DNA of 49,397 nt from contig JADIYN010000033.1 in assembly GCA_016705335.1 (NCBI GenBank), positions 1-49,397 of the forward strand. Direction: 5' to 3'. Position numbers and translations under genes: made by a program. This document shows, one piece after another, positions 1 to 9,629 of this stretch (position 1 is the stretch's first letter; every line of letters starts with the position of its first letter). Under the pieces are notes generated by a model. The model worked only from the letters and a program-made list of their open reading frames with translations, was not told where the DNA came from and did no database searches. The DNA comes from Draconibacterium sp. GTDB lineage: Bacteria; Bacteroidota; Bacteroidia; Bacteroidales; Prolixibacteraceae.

Positions 1-3000
1 CATGGTAATTCAACCAATGCCAGCTTTACAATAACAATAATTGATAATGTTTCGCCGGAAATTGATGACTGTCCGGGAGATATTACTGCTAATGTAGATC
101 CGGGTGTTTGTGGTGCACGAGTATTTTGGGCAACACCGGTTGTAAACGATGGCTGCGATGTGGTATCATTTACTCAGATCATGCTTCCGGTGAACTATTC
201 CCGGTTGGCTCAACATTGGTTACTTACACAGCTCTGGATGCAAGTGGAAATTCTTCTAACTGTAGCTTTAATGTTATCGTAAGTGATAACGAAGTTCCAG
301 CAATTGCTTGTTCGGGTGACATCAATGAATGTTCAAATACGGATGCCAATGTTACTATTACGGCCCCTGCGGTTAGTGATAATTGTGGCATTCTTGCCAA
401 CAGCCTAATTGGTGAACGCGATGATAACGAGGCATTAACTGCCCCTTACCCATTTGGCACAACAACCATAACCTGGACTGTCACTGATGTTCACAACAAT
501 ACAAACAGTTGTGTGCAAACCGTAACGGTTAATCCGCTGCCTGCTGCCTTGGCTGGTGCTGACAGGTTAATTTGCTTTGATGAAAGCACTGTTCTCGGAG
601 CCGATGCTGTTGTAGGAAGTATCTATAGCTGGACTTCTGTTCCTGCAGGATTCACTTCAGCCCTGGCCAATCCTTCGGTAAGTCCATTGGTAAACACAAA
701 ATATACAGTAGTGGAAACTTCTGAAAATGGTTGTTCTAATTCCAATAGCGTTACAGTAACACCGAATCCGGAATTGGTAATTTATGAATTGCATAATGAC
801 GTATCATGTTTTAGCGGAAGCAATGGAACAATCAACATTACTGTAAACGGTGGAACAGGTTCATACAACTATGCATGGAGCAATGGTGAAACAAGTGAAG
901 ATATAAGTGGACTTTCTGCAGGAACTTATACTGTTACAGTCACTGACGATAATGAATGTTCAGCTGAACTTGTGATTGAGATTACTCAGCCTATTTCAGC
1001 ACTTCAGGCAACTGCGCTGATTACAGATCCAATCCTTTGCTTTGGTGATAAGGCAACTGTATTAGTTTCTGCAAGTGGTGGAACACCATTTGATGAAGGG
1101 CCATTATACTCGGGTATAGGATACAGATATAATGTGGAACCGGGAGATTTTGGATTTGGTATAACTGATGCAAATGGATGTATAGCAATAGCTACAGGAA
1201 CTATCATTGAACCACAATTATTGATGGTTGAACTAGATAACCAAACTGATGTACTCTGTCAGGGTGATGAAACTGGTGTAATAAACGTAACTGCTTCAGG
1301 TGGTACAACTCCATATTCTTATGCATGGACAGGACCAGATGATTTTACTTCAGGCGATGAAGACCTCAATGGTTTGTCAGCAGGTATTTATAACCTGACT
1401 GTAACAGATGAAAATGAATGTAGTGTAACACTTGCTGCTATAACTATTACTGAACAAGCTCTGCCAAATGCAGGTACAAACGGAACATTAACAATATGTG
1501 CCGGAAGCACTGTAACTGCGAAATGATTTGTTTGATGCTTTGGAAGGTAATCCAGCCATAAACGGAAGCTGGACTCCAGTACTCGCAGGTGCAGGTGTTT
1601 ATACTTATACTGTATCAGCTGTTGCGCCATGTACAATGGATGCAACCGCTACAGTTGAAGTTACTGAATTGGCTATGCCAAATGCAGGAACTAACGGAAC
1701 ATTAACAATATGTGCCGGAAGCACTGTAACTGCAAATGATTTGTTTGATGCTTTGAAGGAAATCCAGCCATAAACGGAAGCTGGACTCCAGCACTCGCAG
1801 GTGCAGGTGTTTATACTTATACTGTATCAGCTGTTGCGCCATGTACAATGGATGCAACCGCTACAGTTGAAGTTACTGAGCAAGCTCTGCCAAATGCAGG
1901 AACTAACGGAACATTAGCAATATGTGCCGGAAGCACTGTAACTGCAAATGATTTGTTTGATGCTTTGGAAGGAAATCCAGCCATAAACGGAAGCTGGACT
2001 CCAGCACTGCAGGTGCAGGTGTTTATACTTATACTGTATCAGCTGTTGCGCCATGTACAATGGATGCAACCGCAGTTGAAGTTACTGAACAGGCTCTGCC
2101 AAATGCAGGTACACACGGAACCTTAACAATATGTGCCGGAAGCACTGTAACTGCAAATGATTTGTTTGATGCTTTGGAAGGTAATCCAGCCATAAACGGA
2201 AGCTGGACTCCAGCACTCGCAGGTGCAGGTGTTTATACTTATACTGTATCAGCTGTTGCGCCATGTACAATGCATGCATCCGCTACAGTTGAAGTTACTG
2301 AACAGGCTCTGCCAAATGCAGGTACAAACGGAACCTTAACAATATGTGCCGGAAGCACTGTAACTGCAAATGATTTGTTTGATGCTTTGGAAGGTAATCC
2401 AGCCATAAACGGAATGGACCCAGCACTCGAAGGTGCAGGTGTTTATACATATACTGTATCAGCTGTTGCGCCATGTACAATGGATGCAACCGCTACAGTT
2501 GAAGTTACTGAACAAGCTATGCCAAATGCAGGAACTAACGGAACATTAGCAATATGTGCCGGAAGCATACCAACTGAAGCTGAGTTATTCGCAGCATTAG
2601 TTGGTTCACCAGATGAAAACGGTACATGGAGCGGACCGGTTGCAGGTGTATATTCATATACTGTAAATGCTGAATTGCCTTGTACAGGTTTTGCTTCTGC
2701 TACAGTTACTGTAACCATTAACAATGCACCAACAGTTGCAATAATAACTGGAGCGGCAACGGTTGCCACTGGCAGCAGTACACAACTATCGAATGTTACA
2801 CCTGATGGTACATGGAGTGCAAGTAATGGATTTGCAACTGTTAGTAATACAGGTCTTGTTACTGGTATAAGTGCCGGTGATGTAACAATCAGTTACAGTG
2901 TGACAAATGGTTGTGGAACAACTGTAGTAACTAAATTAATAACAGTTACTCAGGTTAATCCATCATCAGCAATAGCAGGAAATACTGTTGTTTACAATTC

Positions 3001-4465
3001 TACATCAACAGCCGATAACCGTAGGGCAATTCCTGTAACTTTCACTGAAGATGGTTTAGTTACCAGTATATCTATTTATCACAATGGTGGCAACGGAAAT
3101 GTATTGCTTGGAGTTTATTCAACACAGTCAGGTACACCTTCAACACAATTGGGAGTAACAGTTTCAACTCCAATAAATAGTGAGGCAGGTTGGCAGACAG
3201 TGACCTTAACTAGTCCGGTATTTGTTACATCAAATCAAACAGTGTGGCTGGCATGGGTATTCCAAAATAGTCCAGGAGTTAGGTACACGATAGGCTTTCC
3301 AGCAAGAGCGCAGTCTCCACAATCATGGTCAGGGGGTATGCCGGAGTTGTTTGGTTCATCTACCTTTAGTATTTACAAGTATTCTATATACTGTAATTAC
3401 ACTCCTGTAGCTGCTACACCTACACTGTCAGTATCTCCAACAAATATTTCCCTTGGTTATGGGGCAGGATCCACCAGCACATTTATCATCTCTTCGAACA
3501 CAACATGGAATGTTACAGACGATGCAAGTTGGCTTAATTTGTCTCAAACTTCCGGAACGAACAATGGTACTGTTAATGTAACAGCAACGGCAAATACTGG
3601 AACAAGCCCAAGAACTGCAACTGTCACCATTTCTGGTACAGGAGTAGCAACTAAAACAGTTACTGTAACGCAGGATTATCAGCCAACTACAGCTGGAATT
3701 ACGGAAGTGTACGGGTTAACGACCACAACATCAAATCGAAGGGCTATTCCTGTCACCATTAACGAAGCTGGAAGTATAACAAGTATATCGATTTATCACA
3801 ATGGAGGCACAGGTAATGTATTGCTTGGAGTATATGCTAACCAGTCAAATGCACCTTCAGGTCGGTTGGGCGTAACTGCTTCAACTCCAATAAATAGTGA
3901 GGCAGGTTGGCAGACAATAACCTTAGAAAATTCGGTATCTGTTACATCAAATCAAACAGTGTGGCTGGCATGGGTATTCCAGAATAATCCCGGAATCCGT
4001 TATATGGAAGGCTCTCCTGCAAGGGCACAGTCTCCACAATCATGGTCAGGGAATATGCCAACAAATTTTGGTTCTGCTACTTATGCAAATTATAGGTATT
4101 CAGTATTCTGTAATTATACTCCAGATGTACCTATTGCTGCTGCGGAAGCACCAAAAGCTGCTGAGATCACTACTCAATCAGATTATTCTCTGATCATGAA
4201 AGATGCCGATTTGAAAGTTTATCCAAATCCGTTCTCCGAAAAACTGCGATTCGAGTTTGTTTCTCCTGAGTCTGTAAATGCCCGTATTGATTTGTACGAC
4301 ATGACAGGACGAATGGTAAAAACTATTTTCGAAGCACCGGTTGAAGGTGGGGTAAGTTATGAAGCTGAATTTAGGCCTGAATCCATTATTAGCGGAATAT
4401 ATATTTACCGTGTTACATTGGGTGAGGCGATTTATAATGGGAAAGTGGTATTTAAGAAATATTAA
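1..4465 (+). CDS. Large T9SS-secreted surface/adhesin-like protein, 3' part, with frameshifts
   Basis: The gene begins before the window and ends at 4465. Domain order after repair: an HYR-type domain (1-283), a second HYR domain (285-530), an Ig/PKD-like domain (535-770), SprB-type repeats (773-989 and 1219-1456, with a degenerate one between), six tandem 71-residue repeats (1461-2715), a Big2-like Ig domain (to about 2950), a duplicated ~140-residue module around a BACON-type domain, and a C-terminal Por/T9SS type A sorting domain (about 4210-4465, starting LKVYPNPF). The sorting domain indicates export by the type IX system and attachment or release at the cell surface. Indels break the frame near 178, 1522, 1757 and 2008; the protein reads through cleanly if each is repaired, so these look like sequence errors. 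Likely role in adhesion or matrix contact is inference. Start not visible. Confidence 0.85.
1461..2715 (+). repeat. Six tandem ~213-bp coding repeats in the surface protein
   Basis: Units begin near 1461, 1675, 1887, 2096, 2309 and 2519, each about 213 bp (71 residues). The first five are almost identical at the DNA level; the sixth keeps its first third and then diverges. Each unit encodes a beta-rich Ig-like module with two cysteines (in ICAGS and APCTM), which could form one disulfide. Small in-frame losses occur (3 bp near 2075 and 3 bp near 2415), and three frameshifts fall in the array. High identity suggests recent unequal recombination or slippage, and also makes assembly collapse likely, so the copy number here is a minimum. 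Confidence 0.9.
2985..3409 (+). repeat. Surface-protein module, copy 1 of a duplicated ~140-residue domain
   Basis: This segment and 3704-4123 encode near-identical modules that share NRRAIPVT, SISIYHNGG, NVLLGVY, STPINSEAGWQT, SNQTVWLAWVFQN, ARAQSPQSWSG and CNYTP. The pattern resembles jelly-roll or carbohydrate-binding-like domains of secreted Bacteroidota proteins; I cannot name the family with certainty. A BACON-type domain (about 3415-3680) sits between the copies. Confidence 0.75.
3704..4123 (+). repeat. Surface-protein module, copy 2 of a duplicated ~140-residue domain
   Basis: Second copy of the module at 2985-3409, with long stretches of identical DNA (for example around the SEAGWQT and NQTVWLAW codons). 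It is followed directly by a short linker and the T9SS sorting domain. Confidence 0.75.
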
Positions 4466-4518
4466 ATAACAACAACAAGTTTCTATTTAAGTAAATACTC
4501 TTAAAGTGAAGTAAGTAG

Positions 4519-4557
4519 ATCCCGGCTATTGGAGGGTAGCCGGGATTCTGTTTTTTA
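4519..4557 (+). terminator. Rho-independent terminator after the surface protein gene
   Basis: A perfect 10-bp stem (4519-4528, ATCCCGGCTA, with 4537-4546) and an 8-base loop, followed by a T run at 4551-4556. It lies 54 bp after the stop codon. Confidence 0.85.
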
Positions 4558-4667
4558 ATATTTTATTAGTGCAGGTTGAAGATTTGGAATAGTTATGTAG
4601 CAAATAATTTCTCTTTTCAGAATCTTTCCATAGACACAGATTATAGCTTATAAAAATTCAATATTAA

Positions 4668-4698
4668 CTAAGGCTCAATTTCGAGCCTTAGTTTTTTA
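4668..4698 (+). terminator. Second terminator-like hairpin upstream of ferritin
   Basis: A 9-bp perfect stem (4668-4676, CTAAGGCTC, with 4683-4691), a 6-base loop, then a run of six T. It sits 110 bp after the first terminator and 50 bp before the ferritin start. It could end a short transcript from the interval 4558-4667, or act in an attenuator-like way in the ferritin leader. No open frame is seen between the two hairpins. Confidence 0.7.
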
Positions 4699-4747
4699 TA
4701 TCTGTTTGCTTTTTCCTACTTTTAACCCAAACTAAAAAACAAAAGTC

Positions 4748-5263
4748 ATGATAAAAGAAAAAATGCTTAATGCGCTCAATGAGCAAATCAATGCCGAACA
4801 ATATTCTTCGTTGCTATATCTTTCAATGTCAGCTTATTTTAGCAATGCTGGATTGCCTGGCTTCGCCAACTGGATGTATATACAATTTCAGGAGGAAATG
4901 ACCCATGCTAATAAATTCTTTAAATATGTTATTGAAAGGGGAGGTAAGGTAACGCTAAAAACAATTGAGCAGATGCCTGTGGATTTTGATGGGGTTATTG
5001 ATGTGTTCGAAAAAACAAAAGCTCATGAACAACTTGTTACAGGTTTAATTAACAATCTTGTTGATGTTGCAATTGAAGAACGCGACCATGCCTGTCAGAG
5101 TTTTCTGAAATGGTTTGTTGATGAACAAGTTGAAGAGGAAGCCAATGTTCAGGAAATACTTGATACTTTGAAACTTATAAATGGACAGGGAAATGGTATT
5201 TTTATGTTGGACAGAGAGATGCGTACGCGTGTTTTTGTTGACTCAACACAAACAGCTGAATAG
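4748..5263 (+). CDS. ftnA: Non-heme ferritin (bacterial FtnA type)
   Basis: A 171-residue cytoplasmic iron-storage protein that oxidises Fe(II) and stores it as a ferric mineral in a 24-mer shell. All ferroxidase-centre residues of bacterial ferritin are present at the usual numbers: Glu17, Glu50, His53, Glu94, Gln127 and Glu130. It lacks the haem-binding Met of bacterioferritin. Length is normal and the start is clear. It is a single-gene unit between two terminators. With perR-katG further along it fits an iron/peroxide defence role, but no Fur-type box was recognised in its upstream region. Confidence 0.96.
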   Translation: MIKEKMLNALNEQINAEQYSSLLYLSMSAYFSNAGLPGFANWMYIQFQEEMTHANKFFKYVIERGGKVTLKTIEQMPVDFDGVIDVFEKTKAHEQLVTGLINNLVDVAIEERDHACQSFLKWFVDEQVEEEANVQEILDTLKLINGQGNGIFMLDREMRTRVFVDSTQTAE

Positions 5264-5286
5264 TTTATTTTAAGTTTTTATATTAT

Positions 5287-5318
5287 ATAAAAGGCTGTCA
5301 TTTTTGGCAGCCTTTTAT
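5287..5318 (+). terminator. Terminator after ferritin
   Basis: A perfect 11-bp stem (5287-5297, ATAAAAGGCTG, with 5308-5318) with a loop rich in T. It starts 23 bp after the ferritin stop. There are A/T tracts on both sides, so it may work in either direction. Confidence 0.75.
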
Positions 5319-5368
5319 AATTTGGAACAAAAATGTTACTCTCCACTCATTTTTCGCGTATCTCTTTT

Positions 5369-5376
5369 TAATTTTG
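5369..5376 (+). promoter_or_regulatory. Bacteroidetes -7 promoter element before the VF530 gene
   Basis: The sequence TAATTTTG matches the phylum consensus TAnnTTTG exactly and lies 33 bp before the ATG at 5410. No clear -33 TTTG is seen at the usual distance. Confidence 0.5.
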
Positions 5377-5409
5377 CAGTAATACAAATTATATTAATCA
5401 ACTAAAAGA

Positions 5410-5631
5410 ATGGAACAATCGCAACCCAACAATCCGCTCCACGGAAAAACGCTCGAAGAAATTGTAGTTTATTTGGTGAGTTTTTACGGTTGGGAAGATT
5501 TGGGTGACAGAATCCGAATTAATTGCTTCAGAAAAGACCCGAGTATAAAATCAAGCTTAAAATTTTTGCGAAAGATGCCCTGGGCCCGAAAAGAAGTTGA
5601 GGATTTATATCTTGAAACAATCAACAGGTAA
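5410..5631 (+). CDS. VF530 family DNA-binding protein (DUF2132)
   Basis: A 73-residue protein that matches the VF530/DUF2132 family along its whole length: NNPLHGKTLEEI, YGWEDLG, RIRINCF, DPSIKSSLKFLRKMPWAR. Family members are small helical DNA-binding proteins known from a Vibrio fischeri structure; cellular role is unknown. It is a lone gene with its own -7 element and no operon partner, lying between ferritin and the transhydrogenase operon. Confidence 0.9.
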   Translation: MEQSQPNNPLHGKTLEEIVVYLVSFYGWEDLGDRIRINCFRKDPSIKSSLKFLRKMPWARKEVEDLYLETINR

Positions 5632-5808
5632 AAACTATATCAAGCAATAAAATAAAAATACTAAACCCTAAAAGTTTAATAATTATTGCACATAAAACTT
5701 GTCAAACTACTCAGTATTAATTACTATTTGATACTAAGTTGTTTATAATTTACCCGATTATCTTGAGAAAAAAAATGTCCGTTAACGCAAACGGTAAAAT
5801 TAATTAAT

Positions 5809-5816
5809 TACTTTTG
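5809..5816 (+). promoter_or_regulatory. -7 element of the transhydrogenase operon
   Basis: TACTTTTG fits TAnnTTTG exactly and lies 31 bp before the pntAA start. The 5' leader would be about 25 nt. A short imperfect palindrome (CCGTTAACGCAAACGG, 5779-5794) lies at roughly the -35 distance and could be an operator, which is inference. Confidence 0.6.
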
Positions 5817-5847
5817 CGCGCAAAATTCACAATTAAAATCAAAATTT

Positions 5848-6976
5848 ATGATTCTTGGTTTATTAAAGGAATACGGAACAGAAACCCGCGTAGCTTTGCT
5901 CCCGGAAACTGTTAAAGCTTTTACCGACCTAAAAGTTCAGGTATTGGTGGAACAGGGTGCAGGAGAAAAAGCTTTTGCTTCAGATGCTGATTATGAAGCG
6001 GTTGGGGCAAAAATAGTTTCGCGTGCTGAGGTATTCAAACAGGGGGAGGTATTGTTGCAAATACAACCACCTGCTGAAGGCGATATTCAGAAGATTAAAG
6101 ATTCGCAGGTTTGGATAAGCGCGTTTAACCCATTATGGGATACTGACCTGGTGAAAACTTTCCTCAAAAATGGCGTTACAACTTTCAGCCTCGATTTAAT
6201 CCCGCGTACTTCACGTGCACAAGCCATGGATATTTTACCGTCAATGGCAACTGTGGCAGGTTATATCGCGGTTTTGGACGCTGCAGCAAAATTGCCAACT
6301 TTTTTTCCCAATGTTTATGACGGCAGCAGGGACAATACGTCCGGCAAATGTTTTGATTTTGGGAGCAGGTGTTGCCGGTTTGCAAGCCATTGCCACTTCA
6401 CGAAAACTTGGAGCACAAGTTCAGGTTTTTGATGTACGTTCGGCAGTAAAAGAAGAAGTGATGAGTTTGGGCGGAAAATTTGTTGAAGTGGAAGGTGCGA
6501 CCGAGGATAAAGCAGCCGGAGGTTACGCTGTTGAACAAACCGAAGAATTTAAAAAGAAACAGCAACAGGCAATTAACGACCATGCCGCAAAAGCAAATGT
6601 AGTGATTTGCACAGCGCAAATTCCGGGACGAAAAGCGCCTGTTCTGTTACCAAAAGAAGCCGTTGAAGCAATGAAACCTGGATCGGTAATTATTGACCTT
6701 GCAGCTTCGAGTGGCGGTAATTGTGAATTGACGAAAGACAATGAAACTGTTGTTTACAATGGAGTTACTATAATTGGCCAATCAAATTACCCGGCTCAAA
6801 AACCTTTGGATGCAAGCCGAATGTTTGGTAAAAATGTGTTAAACTTCATGAAACTGATTATTGGCGATGAAGGAAAACTAAACCTCGATTTTGAGGATGA
6901 TATTGTTAAAGGTACCTGTATTACAAATAAGGGTGAAATTTACAACGAACGGGTTAAAGCTGTAATTAATAAATAA
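5848..6976 (+). CDS. pntAA: NAD(P) transhydrogenase subunit alpha, NAD(H)-binding domain I (one frameshift)
   Basis: The soluble NAD(H)-binding subunit of proton-translocating transhydrogenase. Characteristic parts: N-terminal LLKEYGTETRVALLPETV, then the Rossmann nucleotide fold with LILGAGVAGLQAIATSRKLGAQV and, near the end, SNYPAQKPLDASRMFGKNV. The reading frame breaks at about 6301 in a T7-C3 run: six T instead of seven give a continuous ~375-residue protein (TFFPMFMTAAGT). The T run is a plausible slippery site, but the many other homopolymer indels in this window make a sequencing error far more likely. It is the first gene of a tight three-gene operon (8 bp to pntAB). The split alpha subunit is the arrangement known from Rhodospirillum rubrum and many Bacteroidota. 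Confidence 0.92.
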
Positions 6977-6984
6977 AAATAAAT

Positions 6985-7290
6985 ATGGAAAGTGTATTAA
7001 CTTTTTTAACCGAAAATAAGGATGCGATATTCATCATTGTGTTATCGATATTTCTTGGATTCGAGGTTATTTCTAATGTTCCTTCAGTATTGCACACTCC
7101 GTTAATGTCGGGTGCAAATGCAATCAGTGGAGTTATTATAATCGGAGGTATTATCCTTGTCGGTCATGCTTCAACAACGTTTGAGTGGGTTCTTGGCTCG
7201 GTTGCTCTTTTTATGGCCACGCTGAATGTTGCAGGCGGATATGTTGTTACCGATAGAATGCTCGAAATGTTTAAAAAGAAGAAAAAATAA
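6985..7290 (+). CDS. pntAB: NAD(P) transhydrogenase alpha subunit, membrane part
   Basis: A 101-residue protein with about three transmembrane helices (residues ~15-30, ~45-63 and ~68-88) and a lysine-rich C-terminus. It corresponds to the first membrane segment of domain II, which is fused to the NAD domain in E. coli PntA but separate here. The conserved FEVISNVPSVLHTPLMSGANAISG region is clear. It lies 8 bp after pntAA and 2 bp before pntB, so all three are surely co-transcribed. Confidence 0.93.
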   Translation: MESVLTFLTENKDAIFIIVLSIFLGFEVISNVPSVLHTPLMSGANAISGVIIIGGIILVGHASTTFEWVLGSVALFMATLNVAGGYVVTDRMLEMFKKKKK

Positions 7291-7292
7291 CC

Positions 7293-8711
7293 ATGAATAC
7301 AGAAATAATAAATTCAATTATGCCGGGACAAGTTATCCTGGAATACAGCTATCTTCTTTCAGCAATTATGTTTGTAATTGGCTTAAAGCTGCAAAGTCAC
7401 CCCGAAACAGCCAGGAAAGGTAACTTTTGGGCAGCATTGGGAATGATCCTGCCCATGATTACTACACTGATTTTAAACAAAAATGGTGCTGGTGAAGGAA
7501 TATCAATGACGAATGCTTCAGTGGTAATCCTGGTTATTATTGTGGGTAGTGTGGTTGGTACAATCATGGCTCGCAAAGTAAAAATGACAGCCATGCCGCA
7601 AATGGTATCATTCTTTAATGCAACGGGTGGTGCTGCGTCGGCCGCCGTGGCATTAATTGAATACGATAAGAATCCAAATGAAGCTGTTCTTGTTGGACTT
7701 CTCGGATTGGTTGTGGGTAGCATCGCATTCAGTGGAAGTATGATTGCTTATGGTAAACTGGATGGCAAAGTGGGCGATATTTTTTCTAAAATAATGACTT
7801 ATGTGAACCTCATGTTCATGATTGTTATTACCGCTGTTATCTTGCTTGTAATTTTTGGCGGGTTTGAACAGGATATCAATACTTACCTGGTTTACAGTTT
7901 GCTTGTTCTAAGTTTGATTTATGGGGTTAGTTTTGTAATGCCAATCGGGGGAGCAGACATGCCGGTTGTTATTTCGCTGTTGAATTCACTAACAGGTATC
8001 GCAGCCGCAATGGCTGGTTTTATATATCAGAATGAAGCCATGATACTTGGTGGTATTTTAGTTGGAGCTGCCGGTACGATTCTGACGCTTCAAATGTGTA
8101 AGGCGATGAATAGATCACTGATTAATGTTATAATTGGTTCGTTTGGCGGAGGTGGAGAAAGTAACGCCAATGTGCAGGGAAGTATAAAGGAAATACAACT
8201 GAGCGATGCTGCAGTGTTGTTGAGTTATTCGCAAAAAGTGGTGGTAATTCCTGGCTATGGATTGGCTGTGGCTCAGGCTCAGCATATTGCTCATGAACTG
8301 GAAAACATTCTTGAAAGTAAGGGTGTTAATGTTCGTTATGCAATCCATCCGGTTGCCGGACGTATGCCTGGCCATATGAATGTTTTACTTGCCGAAGCTG
8401 ATGTTTCTTACGACAAATTGGTTGAAATGGATGATATTAATCCTGATATGCCAAACGTAGACGTTGTAATTGTAGTTGGTGCAAATGATGTTGTAAACCC
8501 TGCTGCATATGATGATCCGGGTTCTCCGATATACGGAATGCCAATCATCGATGCGCACCTTGCAAAAAATATTATTATCATGAAACGTGGAATGGGTAAA
8601 GGTTATGCAGGAATTGAAAACTTCCTTTTCTTTAACGACAAAACCCGCATGTTGTTTGGTGATGCAAAAAGCTCGATTCAGAAATTGGTAAATGAAATAA
8701 AGAGTTTATAG
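7293..8711 (+). CDS. pntB: NAD(P) transhydrogenase subunit beta
   Basis: A 472-residue protein. The N-terminal ~270 residues form the rest of the membrane domain (eight or nine helices). The C-terminal ~190 residues are the NADP(H)-binding domain III, with the nucleotide motif GYGLAVAQAQH, the VAGRMPGHMNVLLAEA segment and VVIVVGANDVVNPAA. The enzyme couples inward proton flow to hydride transfer from NADH to NADP+, so supplying NADPH for biosynthesis and redox defence. Length and motifs are normal. A terminator follows. Confidence 0.96.
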   Translation: MNTEIINSIMPGQVILEYSYLLSAIMFVIGLKLQSHPETARKGNFWAALGMILPMITTLILNKNGAGEGISMTNASVVILVIIVGSVVGTIMARKVKMTAMPQMVSFFNATGGAASAAVALIEYDKNPNEAVLVGLLGLVVGSIAFSGSMIAYGKLDGKVGDIFSKIMTYVNLMFMIVITAVILLVIFGGFEQDINTYLVYSLLVLSLIYGVSFVMPIGGADMPVVISLLNSLTGIAAAMAGFIYQNEAMILGGILVGAAGTILTLQMCKAMNRSLINVIIGSFGGGGESNANVQGSIKEIQLSDAAVLLSYSQKVVVIPGYGLAVAQAQHIAHELENILESKGVNVRYAIHPVAGRMPGHMNVLLAEADVSYDKLVEMDDINPDMPNVDVVIVVGANDVVNPAAYDDPGSPIYGMPIIDAHLAKNIIIMKRGMGKGYAGIENFLFFNDKTRMLFGDAKSSIQKLVNEIKSL

Positions 8712-8748
8712 AAACCTGTGATTTGCTTTTAGTTGCAGGCTTCGTGAT

Positions 8749-8783
8749 AAAAATGCCATCCTTTATTGGGGTGGCATTTTTTT
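8749..8783 (+). terminator. Terminator of the pnt operon
   Basis: A 13-bp stem with one G-T pair (8749-8761 with 8769-8781), loop of about 7, running into a T tract. It lies 37 bp after the pntB stop. Confidence 0.85.
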
Positions 8784-9013
8784 ATGGAGTTAAAATCTTT
8801 TTTAATCTTGATAAGCTCAAACTAAACATTCATAATTGTATCCTTCAATTTTTTTTGTTGAGATGATCAAAAATATAACTGAGAATGGTTTTTATTGGAG
8901 CCATTATTATATTGAATTTTATATAGCATAATTTCAGACTTCGAGCTTGTGACTTCACTCATCCCGCTTTCTTCAAAATCTTTTTTACTTTTGCAACAGA
9001 TTATTTTGAAAAA
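8784..9013 (+). other. Intergenic region with a -7 promoter element
   Basis: No gene is seen in the roughly 300 bp between pntB and the DUF5063 gene other than the pnt terminator. TACTTTTG at 8986-8993 fits the Bacteroidetes -7 consensus exactly, 20 bp before the ATG at 9014. This placement also supports 9014 as the true start of the next gene. Confidence 0.6.
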
Positions 9014-9629
9014 ATGGATGCACACCAAATTGTATATTCAAAAACGTGGTTGAATTTGTTACTGTAGCCAGTGAATACTGCTCTTCAATTGAAAATGTAG
9101 CAAAAATTTCAGCAGAAGCAAATTTGCAAAAAATGCAAAAGTTGATTCCTTTGCTGTACTTAAAAGCCGCAATGCTGCCAAAAACAGAAAAGCTGCTTGA
9201 CGAAGAACTTGAAAAATATATCAGTGAGTTGGATTACAATGTATTGCATCAAAAATGGCTGCAATTATTAAATGAATACGACAGTTTTTACGAAGTTTTT
9301 GATCCATCAATTCAGTTTGGACAGGAAACAGTTACAGCGAGTATATCGGAAAATTTACTTGATATTTATCAGGATTTAAAAAACTTTTTAATTTCTTACA
9401 GTATTGGAAACGAGGAAGTAATGAATGACGCACTTGTTGAAAGTATAGAACATTTTGAAGATTTTTGGGGTCAGCAGTTAGTCAATGTTTTTCGTGCTAT
9501 TCATATGCTTGTTTACAGTAACGTCGATTTTAGTAAAAAAAATATTAATGAAGAGGTTCAGCCTGGAAAGGGAAATCCAAAATGGCTTGACAGCTTTTGG
9601 GAACCGATGAAGATACAGATGATGTTTAA
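9014..9629 (+). CDS. DUF5063 domain protein (two probable indels)
   Basis: A small soluble helical protein of about 205 residues of unknown function. It starts MDAHQIVYSK, then a missing A near 9041 shifts the frame; restoring it joins NVVEFVTVASEYCSSIEN, typical of DUF5063. The continuous frame then runs into the exonuclease, but adding one T to the T run at about 9594 gives a natural end DSFLGTDEDTDDV and a stop at 9627. That acidic tail, and the good internal start of the exonuclease, argue for two genes that overlap by about 11 bp. In other Bacteroidota the two families are, as I recall, adjacent separate genes. What DUF5063 does is unknown; its constant partner suggests a nucleic-acid-related role (inference). 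Confidence 0.75.

Noticed and set aside
1461..2715. CRISPR-like array
   Set aside because: The repeats are 213 bp, coding, contiguous and without spacers; they are protein-domain repeats.
2082..2769. Minus-strand open frames within the repeat array
   Set aside because: They are shadows of the repeated coding sequence, recurring with the same period, with no family match and no promoter.
6290..6320. Programmed frameshifting at the T7-C3 run in pntAA
   Set aside because: The sequence is slippery, but pntAA is a normal single frame in relatives, and similar homopolymer indels break many unrelated genes in this window.
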